This document shows, in pieces, positions 44,601 to 56,229 of a stretch of 64,000 nt of DNA. The translations under genes and the position numbers were made by a program. Origin of the DNA: Dipteris shenzhenensis (taxonomy: Eukaryota > Polypodiophyta > Polypodiopsida > Gleicheniales); assembly GCA_047967505.1 (NCBI GenBank), contig CM106539.1, one strand, 5' to 3'. Below the pieces are notes generated by a model. It did not search any database, had not been told where the DNA came from, and saw only the letters and a program-made list of their open reading frames with translations. The first letter of the stretch is position 1. Every line of letters starts with the position of its first letter.

Positions 44601-45300
44601 CAGGTTGGCTCAGGCTAAATACCTATTGGACCAAGAAATTCACAACTTTAATGATCAGATTTCTCAGTTACAGGTTGAAATTGATGAACACTTCAAACCT
44701 TGTGGAGGTCCGCTCCAAATCCACCTAGGATTTGCAGGCTCAAATTATCCCTTTGTTTCCAGTCAAAGAGGAGCTAGACATTTGATTGTTTTTTACTAAA
44801 GCTCGTACTCTTTGCCCTAATTATGCAAGGTACTTCTCCCTCCAAAAGATGTATCAGGGCAATTTACCCCATGACAATAGAGCAGAGCAGGTGGCCTAAA
44901 GTATTGTGGATGGTCACTGATTAGTGGAATCTTTTGTCTCTAGATAGCTATTCCTCATCAAAGGAGAAATATTTGTTTAGTGGGGACATTATTGTACAAA
45001 TCTTATGAATATAATATAACATAAACTTCTTTTGCCCAAAAATTCATGCACGATTACACACTATAAGCAATGCCTTAGGCAGATGGAATTCAACAAGCTT
45101 TACACAATTGCCACCCATCCCCCACTTTAAAAATGATTATAGACTCATTAAGTATTTTTCTTCCATTGGACTTGGCATACTCTCCATGTCAGATATTCTT
45201 CCATCAATGTAGCCAAAACCATTGGTGACATCAAGATCATAGCTACGAGACACCATCAAGGCAAGACTATTGGAAGAATCACTCTATTACTATATTAGTC
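44601..45300. other. Unrecognised intergenic sequence
   Basis: The plus frame 44572-44799 begins 'LRLAQAKYLLDQEIHNFNDQ', possibly further LINE-derived coiled coil; otherwise nothing recognised. Confidence 0.35.
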
Positions 45301-45329
45301 CTTGTGGTTCCATGTCATAGATACCTTGG

Positions 45330-46460
45330 GTGACACCGTCCGAGGGCAAGTGGATCCTAGTAAAAAGTAAGAAAAACCAAGAAAACAGACCCAAAAGAAT
45401 AGGAGACAGAGAGCCAAACGTAAGAGTGATTGAAGCACGAGTCATCTTCCTCTCATCAGGTGGAGTAGATAGCAGAATCACCTATAGATCCCACCTCAGG
45501 CAGGTAGGGAGGGTTCCCAATTCAGTATAGGACCTCGTGAGAGCCGTGCATGCAGACACGTAGTCTCCACTGTATCCTCGGGGTTTGGAGATATAGATGT
45601 TAGACGCTCCTCTAGAGAGACCCTCTCAAGAAGTGGAGGAGGTGAGGCAGCGTCATTAGGCCTTGACGTAGACGCAGGTGCGTTCCTCATCAGTGGAGCT
45701 TCCCCCCTCATGCCTTCCCTTCCCCCCAGATTCTTTTCTCCTTCCCCCACCCTCCTTCCCCCCCTCCTTGTTGCTCCCCGGATGCCCCCTCTTCCCCCCC
45801 GTTATTCCCCTCGCTCCTCCTCCAACCCCCTGAGGTCATCACCCTCATCACCTGCCCCCCCTCCCCCTCCCCTCCCCCTACTTCTCCTTCTACAGCAAAG
45901 CGGTCCACCCCTTCCTTCTCCAGTACCCCTCTTGGCCCTCAGCGCTAGGGCAAGAGCAAGGGTTCGACCCCTACCCCAAACCCTCTCCTAGTGTAGTAGG
46001 TGAGAGCCCCCAGTAGAGGACCATAGCCTCACATCGGGAGTCAAGGGGTAGCAGGGTTCGGACCCAAAATTGAAACCCCAGACTTCCCTTGACGTAAGAA
46101 TTCTGGTGCTTGGGGCCTTGTTTTGTCTCTCAATTTGATAGTTTTGATTAGGCATCCTCGAATGGGGGCTCTTTGAGCATGAACGGATCTTGCACACACT
46201 CTTTTTGGGGTATGGAGTTTGCCTCCACAGGAGAGGAGAGATGGACGTCGGAGTTTTTTGATGACATGATACAATGGTGAATTGGAACGTGCATGGGCTC
46301 CACGATCGTGCATGTAGTCAGCCTCAATACTACTTGATTCTTTGCGAGAAGTTGCAATGGGTAGCAGTAGGTAGGTCGGTTGACCTCCTCTTGACTCAGG
46401 AGCATATTTTCACAGCGGCGGATATTGCGCACCATCACCACCTCCTCCCCTGGTAGGGGA
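45330..46460 (+). pseudogene. LINE fragment: ORF1-like region and start of endonuclease
   Basis: The frame 46274-46456 contains 'VNWNVHGLHDRACSQPQYYL' and 'VDLLLTQEHIF', the N-terminal Asn and the Glu-containing 'QEH' block of the exo-endonuclease-phosphatase domain that opens ORF2 in plant LINEs. Upstream, 45330-45530 ('GKWILVKSKKNQENRPKRIG') and a proline-rich 45710-45991 may be ORF1 remnants, with stops between them. The homology ends where the copia G LTR probably begins, so copia G may have inserted into or deleted this LINE. Confidence 0.55.
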
Positions 46461-46937
46461 CCCGAGGTCTGGTTCCCAGCAGTCGGCAGTATAGTAGTGG
46501 GGCTTGTATCTCAGCCTCATAGGCACTCGCTAATGAGGTCTTTGACTAGGGCGAGCTAATTGCAGGCAAGGTAGTGTGTGTGAAGAGAGTGGGAGAGAGG
46601 TAAGGAGTCTCACTTGCAGCTTTCTCACATACACAATGGGGGAATACGCACAAAGGTGGAGGCTGAAAACAATTTTCCTCTTCTTAGTTGTGAAAGCCAA
46701 AAAGAACTCTCTCTTAGTACAAAAGGAATAGATGAACCCTATATGTGGGTTTTAAACCAAACTCAGCTAACCTAGGTGGCATATTAATTGAGCCACTAAC
46801 TAGAGTACATAAAGATAGCTATCATCTAGCTATTATTCATGGGTGGTGTACCGACCGCATCTGCAGCTAACAAGTCGGTGACATAAATGCACAACGATCA
46901 CCCTGGCATATCACGAGTGGAGCTTGATATCTCAACA
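46461..46937 (-). repeat. Copia G 3' LTR (boundary partly inferred)
   Basis: On the minus strand the LTR starts TGTTGAGATATC at 46937, directly after the tract AAGGGGGAG. It contains 'cacatataggg' (near 46745), a possible promoter. The outer end is not fixed because the 5' LTR is missing. Confidence 0.6.
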
Positions 46938-46949
46938 CTCCCCCTTGAG
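46938..46949 (-). promoter_or_regulatory. Polypurine tract, copia G
   Basis: CAAGGGGGAG on the minus strand, between the pol C-terminus ('ELGLSSRGSV' reading) and the 3' LTR. Confidence 0.7.
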
Positions 46950-49900
46950 CTCAATCCCAATTCCTGCACACCAAGTAGGTCTCTCAACTTGCACAGCTTC
47001 TCTGCACCCAATGCCTTTGTGAATATGTCAACTACCTGATCCTCCGTTGACATAAACCAGATTAATAAAATCTACTAGAACCTTCTCCTACACATAGTGA
47101 TAATGCACCTCAATGTGCTTTGTTCTAGCATGATAGGCTGCGTTATTTACCAAGTGTATACTGCTCATGTTGTCACAATAAATGACAACTGGCCCATTTG
47201 TAGACTGATGCATATCATAAAGTAGCTTACACAACCAAGCTACCTCACATGCAACCATTGCTGCACCCCTGTACTCAGCCTCTATGCTCGACAAGGCAAC
47301 TGTAGGTTGTTTCTTGCTGCTCCAAGTGATTGCAGCACTCCCAAAAGAGAACACATATCCACTAGTAGATTGTCTATTAGAAATACTACCAGCCCAATCA
47401 ACATCAGTGTATCCATGCAACTGTATCTGAACCCCAGTCTCATAAAATAGTCCATACTGCAGTGTGGACTTCACATACCTGAGTATGCGTCTAGCCGCAT
47501 CCAAATGTGATTTCCTTGGAGCCTGCATAAACTGACTTACCAACCCAACAGCATAGCTCAAATATGGCCTGGTAATAGTCATATAAATCAAACTTCCTAC
47601 TATGCGTCTGTACATAGTAGGGTCTTCCAGAAGCTAACCTGCATCTGTGCTCAGCTTCACATTCTGCTCCACAGGAACTGAAATAGGCTTATAGCCTGTC
47701 ATCCCATATTTGGACAGCATATCCAATCCATACTGCCTCTGTAAGAGTCATATCCCACTTGTGGATCTAATCACCTCAATGCCCAAGAAATAACGCAGTT
47801 GTCCCAAATCCTTCATCTCAAACTTCTGCTTCAATAGCATTTTCACATGAAGGATATCTTCATCACTATCACCTGTGATGATCAAATCATCAACATAAAT
47901 GACAAGCAGCATAATGCCTCTCTCTGTTATTCTCACATAAAGTGACAAATCTGCCTTGGAAATCTGAAAGCCAATAACAAACTCAGGATGAACAGCATGA
48001 ATATAACCTGGTGGCTGCTCCATATAGACCTCTTCTTGCAAATCACCATGCAAGAAGGCATTCTTTACATCCATCTGATGTAAAGACCATCCCTTTGATG
48101 TAGCCATAGCAATGACTGCTCTTACGGTTGCCATCCTTGCAACCGGACTGAATGTTTCTTCATGATCAATGCCATATGTCTGTGCATACGCCTTGACAAC
48201 TAATCTTGCCTTGTATCTGCTCATAGAACCATCTGCATTGTGCTTCACCTTATAGACCCACTTGCAACCAATTGTATTCTTGTCTTTAGGCAAAAGCACC
48301 AATTCCCATGTAGCATTTGCTTCCAAGGCATCCATTTCTTCATCGATGGCTTTCTCCCATTTTTCTTTTCCCATGGCTTGCTCAAAAGAAGTGGGTTCTT
48401 GTTCTTGTATCACTTTGACCATATAGGCATAGTGAATGGCTGTAAATCCATCATATTTCAGCCTATCCATAGGATACTTAACTCTGGTAGACCTGCGCAA
48501 AATAGGCTCACTACCAGGTGCTCTCAAAACATCCCTTGTCTTCCTTACTCTAGGTGTAACAACAAAAGGAATACCCAACTCATCATCAAGGCTCTGTTCT
48601 GAGCCACTAGATTCACCATACACATAAGAGTGACCTGCATTCACATCAACCATGGGTTGATCTACTTTCTCTTTTCCCTTTCATGATACTTGCATACCAC
48701 TATCTGCATTGCTTTGAGGAGATTCTCTCGATCTCAATCTACCCGTCCATGGTGAAGTATGTGAACCACTGCTAGAGGACCCTACAGGTCCACTAATATT
48801 TTGTGATTGTTGCTGTGAATTCTATGCAGCATTACCATTTTGTGCATCTACATCATCAATCACATTTACTGGTTTATACCAGCTGCTCATCTCATAAAAA
48901 ACAACATCTCTGCTCACTGTAAACTTATGAGTAGAAGGGTTATAGCATCTATACCCTTTCTGCTGTGCAGAGAATAACCAATAAAGGCACTTCTCAACTT
49001 TTGGATCCAACTTGGATCTCAACTCATCTGGCACATGAACATAGGCAATGCAACCAAAAACCTTCAAATGGGAAATATCTGGTTTCCTACCAGTATACCT
49101 CTCCTCTGGCATCATGCCATGTATTGCTGTAGTGGGAATCCTGTTCATTCTGTAGACTGTTGTAGCAATTGCTTCAGCCCAATAATAATCTGGCAGGACT
49201 TTTTCGTTGAGCATGGCACGAGATACCTCTCCAATATGCCTATTTTTCCTTTCTGCAAGTCCATTAGGCTGTGGGGTATGACTGCATGAATATTGCTACT
49301 TTATCCCATGCTCCCGCAGGAACCTTGCAAACTCATTTGAGAGGTACTCTCCCCCTCCATCTGACCTTAGGCATTTTATTTGCAGGCCTGTTTCTTTCTC
49401 AACCATAGCTTTAAAAGCTTTGAAATGCTCAAACACTTCACTTTTCTTTTTCATAAAATACACCCAAACTTTTCTACTGTAGCCATCAATAAAAGTGACA
49501 AAATAATGACAGCCTCCAATAGATGCAGCTTTAGTAGTCCACACATCAGAGTGGATTAATTCCAATGGCCTCTTACTCTCTTGAACATGCCTAGGAAATG
49601 GTTTCCTTGCCTATTTTCCAAATTGACAGGCTTCACATACCTTATGCATTTCTGCAACCTTGAACTTAGGCAATCTTGCAACAATATTTGGGCCTGCATT
49701 AATTTAAGTCACTGTACATTAACATGACCAATGCGTTTATGCCAGATATCAATATCTGCAACTACACCGGTCCCATGTGCAAAATTGCTGCACTCAATTC
49801 AGGCATGTCCGCATCCAACGTACACATCCTGCCCTTCTTCTTCCCATTTGCTAGCAAGCGACCTATATTTTTCATATCCTCAACAAAGCATCCATGAGGA

Positions 49901-50412
49901 TTAAATCTGGCGTGCAAGCCTTGCTCAACCATTTGACCAACAGAAACCAGGTTGTTGGTGATATTCGGAACATGAAATACATCAGACAAGTATTTCTTTT
50001 TCCCATCCTGCATAGACAAAGGAATTTTACCAATCTGCAGAATAGGATGTGCAGTATCATCACCAGTGTCCACAAATCCTGGTCTTTCCATTTTCCTTGC
50101 ATCCTGCATCCATTCTGCATGACTTGTCATGTGGTTTGATGCACTTGAGTCAACATACCACACATCATTGCTTTCTTTAGCAATTTCCCAAGGGTAGTGC
50201 CTACAGCACCATGCAGTACCATCTATTTCCTCTATGGCTACATCAGTAGTGACTTCACCAACTTGATCCACTGCAGGAGGTGTTGTCTCATAAGGCTTTC
50301 CACCAGATGTCTCCATAGCACCCACATTTAGTACTACTCCATTGGGAGGCCCTTCACCCCCTTTAGCCTCTGGGATGGGTATGGTGGTTCTTTGTCCTGC
50401 AGAAAAAGCCAA
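46950..50412 (-). pseudogene. Copia G pol (5'-truncated, several breaks)
   Basis: Read on the minus strand: protease 'WYVDSSASNHMTSHAEWM' (Gly of DSGA is Ser) in 50412-49762; integrase 49565-49296 with 'HSDVWTT' and 'CLRSDGGGEYLSNEF'; then 'LNEKVLPDYYWAEAIATTVY' 49214-48822; RT 48653-47748 with 'GCKWVYKVKHNADGSMSRYK', 'MDVKNAFLHGDLQEEVYM' and 'LVIYVDDLIITG'; RNase H 47615-47088 with 'GYTDVDWAGS', 'SSIEAEYRG' and 'KHIEVHYHYV'. Stops separate the pieces. Around 47970 an in-frame deletion of about 30 codons removes the 'YGLKQAPR' block of RT. Gag and 5' LTR are missing. It is a different copia lineage from A, C and F, judged from its motif wording. Confidence 0.92.
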
Positions 50413-50454
50413 ACTTCTTTAGTTACTCAACAAGGTCCATGTGTAGACTTAGAA

Positions 50455-51100
50455 GTTCAAAGGCCACCTCCACAAGGAGGCGAAGCTCCTATGAGGATAT
50501 TTCTCACGGCATGTAAAACTAAAGGTGTGGAGAATGAGCATGCCTCCCTACACACCTTTTTGTCTTCATTGGAGGATGCAGCTGATGTATGATATAGGCA
50601 ATTTCCCCCTGACCATTTCCAGACTTGGACAAATCTAAGGGAGGAATTCTTACAAACTTTCAAATTGGAGAAGTTTGAAAATATGATTGTCTACAAGTTG
50701 TCCATTGACACCATGAAACCTGGAGAAATCATCTTTGAGATGTAGACAAGGATGAGATGTCTGTGCCACCTAAAGATGCTGTTATGAAGGAGTGGTTTTT
50801 AAAAGCATTACCTCCCACCATTGTTATAAGGTTGGTTGACAAACTCCCTGAACATGCCTCACTATAAGACTTCATGAAGAAGCAGTGAAGATGGAACGAT
50901 CATAGTTAAGTTTTGCCTCATCATCAGAGAGGAGGCATGGCAGAAACTCAAGGAGTTAGAAGAAATCAAAGAAGTCTAAAAGACAGAACAAGGGTAGATG
51001 GACAATCATCCTTTGAGACCCAAATCAAAAGTGGTCTTTGGTGCACAGAATGAAGGGTTTTGGCCATCGTCACTGGCAGTGTCGTACTAAGCGTAAGGTA
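50455..51100 (+). pseudogene. Retrotransposon gag remnant
   Basis: Plus-strand reading 'FLSSLEDAADV', stop, 'YRQFPPDHFQTWTNLREEFL' and 'KPGEIIFEM' resembles the Retrotrans_gag domain of gypsy-type elements (Trp then 'F…F' helix). It is followed by a basic stretch and 'MKGFGHRHWQCRTKR' (about 51047-51090), a zinc-knuckle relic. There are several stops. It abuts the 5' break of copia G. Confidence 0.5.
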
Positions 51101-51400
51101 CCTACTTCTACCTCATTTTGTACTAAAAAGATTAAAAAATAGATAAGAACCAAGAGTGTGCCTGACATTTTGATTTCATGAATGTTATGGTCTCAGAAAA
51201 GAAAGGACCACTTCTCCATTCACTGAGAAAAACTATGCTCCTTGTCGAGGCAGACCTAGAAGAACCCTACATCCTAGACCAAATAGCCATGAGAGAGTGT
51301 ACAATATTTGTCAAAATGTTGGACAAGGTATGAAATGGTGGACTTAAGTGTGATCCATAGACTCTGTCCATCTAGATCTCCAAACACGCTAGGCAATAGT
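51101..51400. other. Unrecognised sequence
   Basis: Nothing recognised. Confidence 0.35.
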
Positions 51401-51405
51401 GCTTG

Positions 51406-52720
51406 CTACAATCTTGCAACAAGTCTCCATGGATGCATGTGCAAGTCTATATTGAGAAGAAGGGACGACCTAATATCTAAAAAATTATACACCTTGGTGC
51501 CACACCAAGATATCCCAACAAGAGTCCCGACCGTCACTAAACAATTGAGTTCCAATAGGAGAGATCCAGACCATAGAAGCTCAAGTAATGAAGAAAGAGA
51601 AGAGGGGGAAAACCTACACAACAATTCTATAATTCCAATCCAAATGATTTTGGCTTGTATGCACTCCCAAAGGTAGTGTTGAATAGACTTAACTGCTAAT
51701 GAGCATGGAGGACAAGAGGGATTAGCCTTAAAAATATTCCTCCAATGATTCACTGCAATCTCTCCATGGATGGATTGCTAGAAAAAGAGAGTGGCTTTTC
51801 TATTCATGAGGAAATGCCAAAGTCTCATCCAAAAAGATCTTTGAATTTCCAAGGTGATTTGAAAGATCTCTCGGATAAACTCTAGAGGTTCTCCAACCTC
51901 TGGTGGCAATGTGAAACTTCTTGCCATTTCTTCACTATAAATTTGAAGAAGGAAAGGCCCTTTGTGTGGCTGTCTGCTAATCCCTTCCCTCTTGCTTGAA
52001 TCCCATTGAAGAAACTTTATAGGAACACCTCAAAAAAACCAAAGCTTCTAACTACCAAGAGGGATATCCTCTAGATGAGGGGCTACATACCATCCATAAT
52101 CAAAACTCAACAAAGCCCACAACTCTGACTGGCTCCAAGTGTGCATTAAAAACCACATTAGAAGTCGGGGATATGATCAACTTGCCTTTAGATTGCATAC
52201 TGAGAACTAGAGCATCATCTCCACTTCCCGCAATAAGCCTATGACCTAAAGAGGGATTCCTGTACCTAAAAAGCACCCATCCACCTGATACATCTATGTT
52301 GTCCCCATTTGTAGAGGTTTGCTCCAAAGGGATAGCTACATCTATCTAAGCAATTCTCCTATCATTCCCTCTAGGGTGACTAGTCTCTTGAAATCAATGA
52401 TCTTCAAAAGATCCTTGAAAACCTTCCAGGAACCTAGAGAAGAAGTGTGACCTCTCTCCCATCTAGATCACTGCATATATCTTGAGGCACCAAGATGTCT
52501 GCCGCTCTCATCTAGAATAGAATTATTCCACATAATTGATTCAATCTCATCCTACAAAATGGGGGAGACCCTCCATAAAGAATTCTTAAAAATCCTCCAA
52601 GCTATAACCATACTAGCCATAAGGGGCAAACAAGGATGGGCATAAGGGACTCCTGATCCAAGGGAGGAGGTACATCAAACTTGCCATCTATCCCTCTATC
52701 TGTAAACGAGGAGGAGTAGA
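51406..52720 (-). pseudogene. LINE ORF2 C-terminal fragment, minus strand
   Basis: Minus-strand reading 'LWHFLMNRKATLFF', stop, 'QSIHGEIAVNHWRN', 'CPPCSLAVKSIQHYLWEC' (51850-51640) is the zf-RVT domain following LINE RT, with Cys-x2-Cys…His…Cys retained. Further upstream on this strand, weaker readings such as 'SLWRVSPILQDEIESIMWNN' (52600-52480) fit the linker between RT and the zinc domain. Frame 52327-52100 may be part of it. Many stops. It could be from the same LINE family as 44109-44600. Confidence 0.5.
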
Positions 52721-53084
52721 GGCCAAAGAAGGATTCTATCAATGAGAATTATGCAAGGGAACATGAACATCAAACCTATCATCTTCGACTACCCTCCATC
52801 TCCAACAAGGAGAAGCAAAGATTGAACAAGAATTTTATCAACTGTTAGTTTTTACATGGTGAGTGTCAAGTGAGGGAGAGAGAAAATAATCAAATGATGG
52901 AGCCACGTGAGGCAAAAATACTCATGTACCAAGATGTAAGCGGGTGTTAAGAGGAGAAGGAGAAGAATAGGAGGAGAGAGAGATCAAATTCTTTTCTAGC
53001 GTAGGTTTAGAGTTGGTAGTTTTAACAACTCTGGATAGCTATTATCTATATATCTATACACACACGCACGCACACACAAACAAG

Positions 53085-53085
<1 letters not shown>
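52721..53085. other. Unrecognised sequence
   Basis: Nothing recognised. Confidence 0.35.

Positions 53086-53180
<95 letters not shown>
53086..53180. repeat. GA microsatellite
   Basis: (GA)n of about 95 bp, nearly uninterrupted. Arg/Glu and Ser/Leu frames across it are artefacts. Confidence 0.97.
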
Positions 53181-53182
<2 letters not shown>

Positions 53183-53705
53183 AACATTTTTCAAGTTGTT
53201 GAAGCTACCAACTCTAAAACTATGCTAGAGAAGAAGTTGATTGAATGATCAACATTTCTCGAGTTGTTGAAGCCCAACTCAAACTACTCTAAAGAAGCAC
53301 TTGATTCAATGATCAACATTTCTTGAGTTGTTGAAGCTACCAAATCTAAAACTACGCTAGAGAAGAAGTTGATTCAATGATCAACATTTCTCGAGTTGTT
53401 GAAGCCCAACTCAAACTACGCTAAAGAAGAAGTTGATTCAATCATGTCTCTCTCTCTCTTATGAATGCCATGTATTGTATCTATAGTATTGTTTATATGT
53501 GCCCAAAGTCTTTGCCATGCACACTATAATGGTTGTCTTGAGTTGTTGAAGCTACCAAATCTAAAACTACATTGGAGAAGAAGTTGATTAAATCAGCTCT
53601 CACTCTCTCTCTCTCTCTCTCTCTCCCCAACATTTTGTCTTGAAACGAATGCCATGTATTGCATTTATAATATTGTTTATGTGTGCCCAAAGTCTTTGCC
53701 ATGAC
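53181..53705. repeat. Tandem repeat array ('gttgttgaagc…gagaagaagttgatt')
   Basis: Units of about 66-69 bp at 53181, 53248, 53313 and 53380 alternate between two variants ('gctaccaa…tctaaaactac' and 'gcccaactcaaactac'), giving a dimer of about 134 bp. A further copy at 53540-53600 and a duplicated flank ('atgaatgccatgtattg' to 'cccaaagtctttgccatg', 53460-53520 and 53646-53703) form a higher-order repeat. Confidence 0.88.
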
Positions 53706-53728
53706 TTATTTACTCCTCATAGTAGTTA

Positions 53729-53890
53729 GCAGTCTCCTATAGGGTCATATACTAGTTTTTATCACATGGGAGTCACATGGATTGCCAAGTGGGTAGGGTT
53801 AGATACTACTATAGGCTCAATTAGCAGTCTCCTATAGGCTTAGATACTAGTTTTTACCACATGCAAGTCATGTGGACTGCCATGTGGGTA
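53729..53890. repeat. Two-copy ~90-bp tandem duplication
   Basis: 'ttagcagtctcctatagg' starts each copy (53727 and 53820) and the text runs parallel to 'gccatgtgggta'. Confidence 0.85.
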
Positions 53891-54985
53891 GCATGCATGG
53901 ATACTTCCCCATCTTGATTTACTTTTGATCCACCTAGAAGGGCGGATCTTGTCCACGGGTAGCCATGCCTTTGGCCATAAATGGGCCGTAGTCTAAATTT
54001 GTCACCATTGGAGAGGTAGATGGAACTATTAGCAATGGAGGGGTAGATGGAGCTGCATAGGCCCAATAGATGGGTTATGATTTTGGGCATTGCTTAGCAG
54101 GTTGGTGTAACAAAGAGGGCTTTATAGTTTTTATAGGTAGCCTCTGGTTTGCTAGACCTATAGGTATTTTATAAGCCCTATAGATAGCCTCCATGTATAG
54201 ATAATTGGATTCGAATTCATGTATACAAGTTGCAATTGCTAGGCAACCATAGACAAACTGATTATTGAGGTTTCAATCCATAAATACCCAACTAGTTCTC
54301 AATATATAAACAATCAGACTAACTATTCCCTAGTCTGTGTTTTCATATACATCCTTCTTGTTTTTCCATTGAGATGATCCATATAATTTCATAAGGAAAT
54401 GTGGCTATGGTGACATTCTTTGGATTTTGCATTCCTTAAATGGGCGTCATTATACTTTGACACATATATTTCACCTTGGTAAATAGGGTCATATTTTATA
54501 ACAGTCCAATGGACAACTTTATGGCACATATATTTTATATTATAATTTTTGCCTACGGATCTCCAATACATATGGTATTATCACGTCCTCCTTGTAATCC
54601 TCTCACTTTTTGAATATCATGTTGCTTTTTCACTCTTTGTTTACTATGAACATGAAGAACAAGTAGCTGGGACCCATGACACCTCCTTCCCCATCATAAA
54701 CCAACTTTTTCTTATTTGTGTTGGTGGCACCTATTAGGTCTTTGCTTTGGAGTAAAGTTAGAGTATGAGGTCTTTTTGTTCAATTAATGAGCTTCTTTCA
54801 ATCAGACGTAATCTTTTTTCAAAGAAATGATTTTTAAAAAACACAATTATGATATGTTACTTTCCCATTAAACAAAGTGACAAGACCTAGTAATTCTAGA
54901 TATATGATATATGTTTTTTCAATCACTCGCACTTGTATACTTATGTTTTCTTTTCTAACTAGGAGTGATCTTCTAGGACTTGAAC
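53891..54985. other. Unrecognised AT-rich sequence
   Basis: No frame above 80 codons and no motif recognised. Confidence 0.4.
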
Positions 54986-55000
54986 ACATGCGCGTGCGCG

Positions 55001-55037
<37 letters not shown>
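54986..55037. repeat. GC/CA compound microsatellite
   Basis: (GCGC)n followed by (CA)n of about 50 bp, a potential Z-DNA-forming alternation. Confidence 0.9.
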
Positions 55038-55039
<2 letters not shown>

Positions 55040-55680
55040 CTTACAATAAATGATGCCGATGGGCACATCATGATGAAAATTTAGGACATTTGAACGTTTC
55101 TTATGCAATCTTAGAACACTTTAAAAGTAAGAGAAAACAAGTTAAAGAGAAGGAAAAGAGAAGAGGACATAAAATTGATTAAAAGAAGTAAAGCAAGAGA
55201 AGAAGAAGAGATGTAAGTAGAGATTAAGAGTAGAAGGAGACAAGAAGGAAATAGTAAAGGAAAAATAGGGGAAGGTGAGGAGGAGGAGGAGGAGACAAGA
55301 AGGAATTAGGAAGAGGACATGAGTAGAAAAGACATGGTAGCTAGCTGATGCAATGCATTCTAACTGGGGGGAGGTGCATGTAGATTCGTCACCTTTTGTT
55401 AGGTGATAAGTTAAATAATGGTTTCTGTATTGGATGGCATTGGTATCCTTGACTACTGTGCTGCTGCTATCTTGTCTTTCTCAAATGGCTCCTTGCCTCA
55501 AGAATTGATATTGGGCATTTTCTATTTTGCATTAGGGTAGAATTCTTTTGCTTCTTGAGTAGTATTGGAGGTTGATGTACTGGTGTTGCTTCACTCTGTT
55601 TTGGAGCCAACAAGGCTTGTTTAGCTCTCAAAATTCGTGCTTTTCGAGTAAAGAAAGAGAGGACATGAGATTATTTTTGG
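55038..55680. other. Unrecognised sequence
   Basis: Purine-rich between 55120 and 55320 with 'gaggaggaggaggagac'; nothing else recognised. Confidence 0.35.
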
Positions 55681-55900
55681 TGTTGTGTGTGTGTGAATGT
55701 GCACAGGTGTGGCTATGTGTGCAAACACATACATGTGCATGCTTGAGTATGTGCACACGCACGCATGTGTGCCCGTATGCACATGCATGTGCATGTGTAT
55801 GTGTATGTATGTGCATGCATGTGTGTACGTACATCCATGCACCATGTGTGTGTGGGGGTGGGGGTGGGGGTGGGTAGCACAAGTGCATGTGTGTGTGTAA
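55681..55900. repeat. TG-rich microsatellite with GGGGGT repeats
   Basis: Interrupted (TG)n of about 200 bp ending in three GGGGGT units (about 55854-55873). Confidence 0.92.
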
Positions 55901-56046
55901 ATAATTCAGTATCCCATCATATATAATTCAAACATTATATCGATCCTTTGTTGAAGTAAAAGGCAAATATTTTTTATTAATATTTGATGAAATCCAAAAG
56001 AGATAACAATGTATCTTCAAGGGGTAGCCAAGGTAGTCATGTACTT

Positions 56047-56177
56047 GATAGCAATAATTAGAGGAAGGAAGAACGATACCTGTCAACCAACCATACAATA
56101 ACGAAAGTTATAACTTTACTGGTTATTGAATGGGTGACAGGTATCCAAGCATTCTTCCCTCACTTGTCATTGCTATC
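56047..56177. repeat. Imperfect foldback hairpin (131 bp)
   Basis: The ends GATAGCAAT and ATTGCTATC pair. Inside, GGTTGACAGGTATC-type arms match ('gatacctgtcaacc' against 'gggtgacaggtatc'), and the centre has CAATAAC…GTTATTG around the perfect palindrome AAAGTTATAACTTT. The whole segment can fold into one long stem with bulges. Confidence 0.75.
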
Positions 56178-56229
56178 ACGAATAACAATCATCAAACATA
56201 TAAGAACCTAGGCTAGTAAATGTCATATA

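Noticed and set aside
45710-45991. Proline-rich 93-codon frame as an independent host protein
   Set aside because: Low-complexity C-rich DNA next to a LINE endonuclease start; more likely an ORF1 remnant than a gene.
52996-53228. Arg-Glu and Ser-Leu repeat frames
   Set aside because: Pure readings of the (GA)n tract.
55572-55900. Cysteine-rich small protein of about 100 codons
   Set aside because: The Cys/Val/Met pattern comes from the TG microsatellite and ends in GGGGGT repeats.
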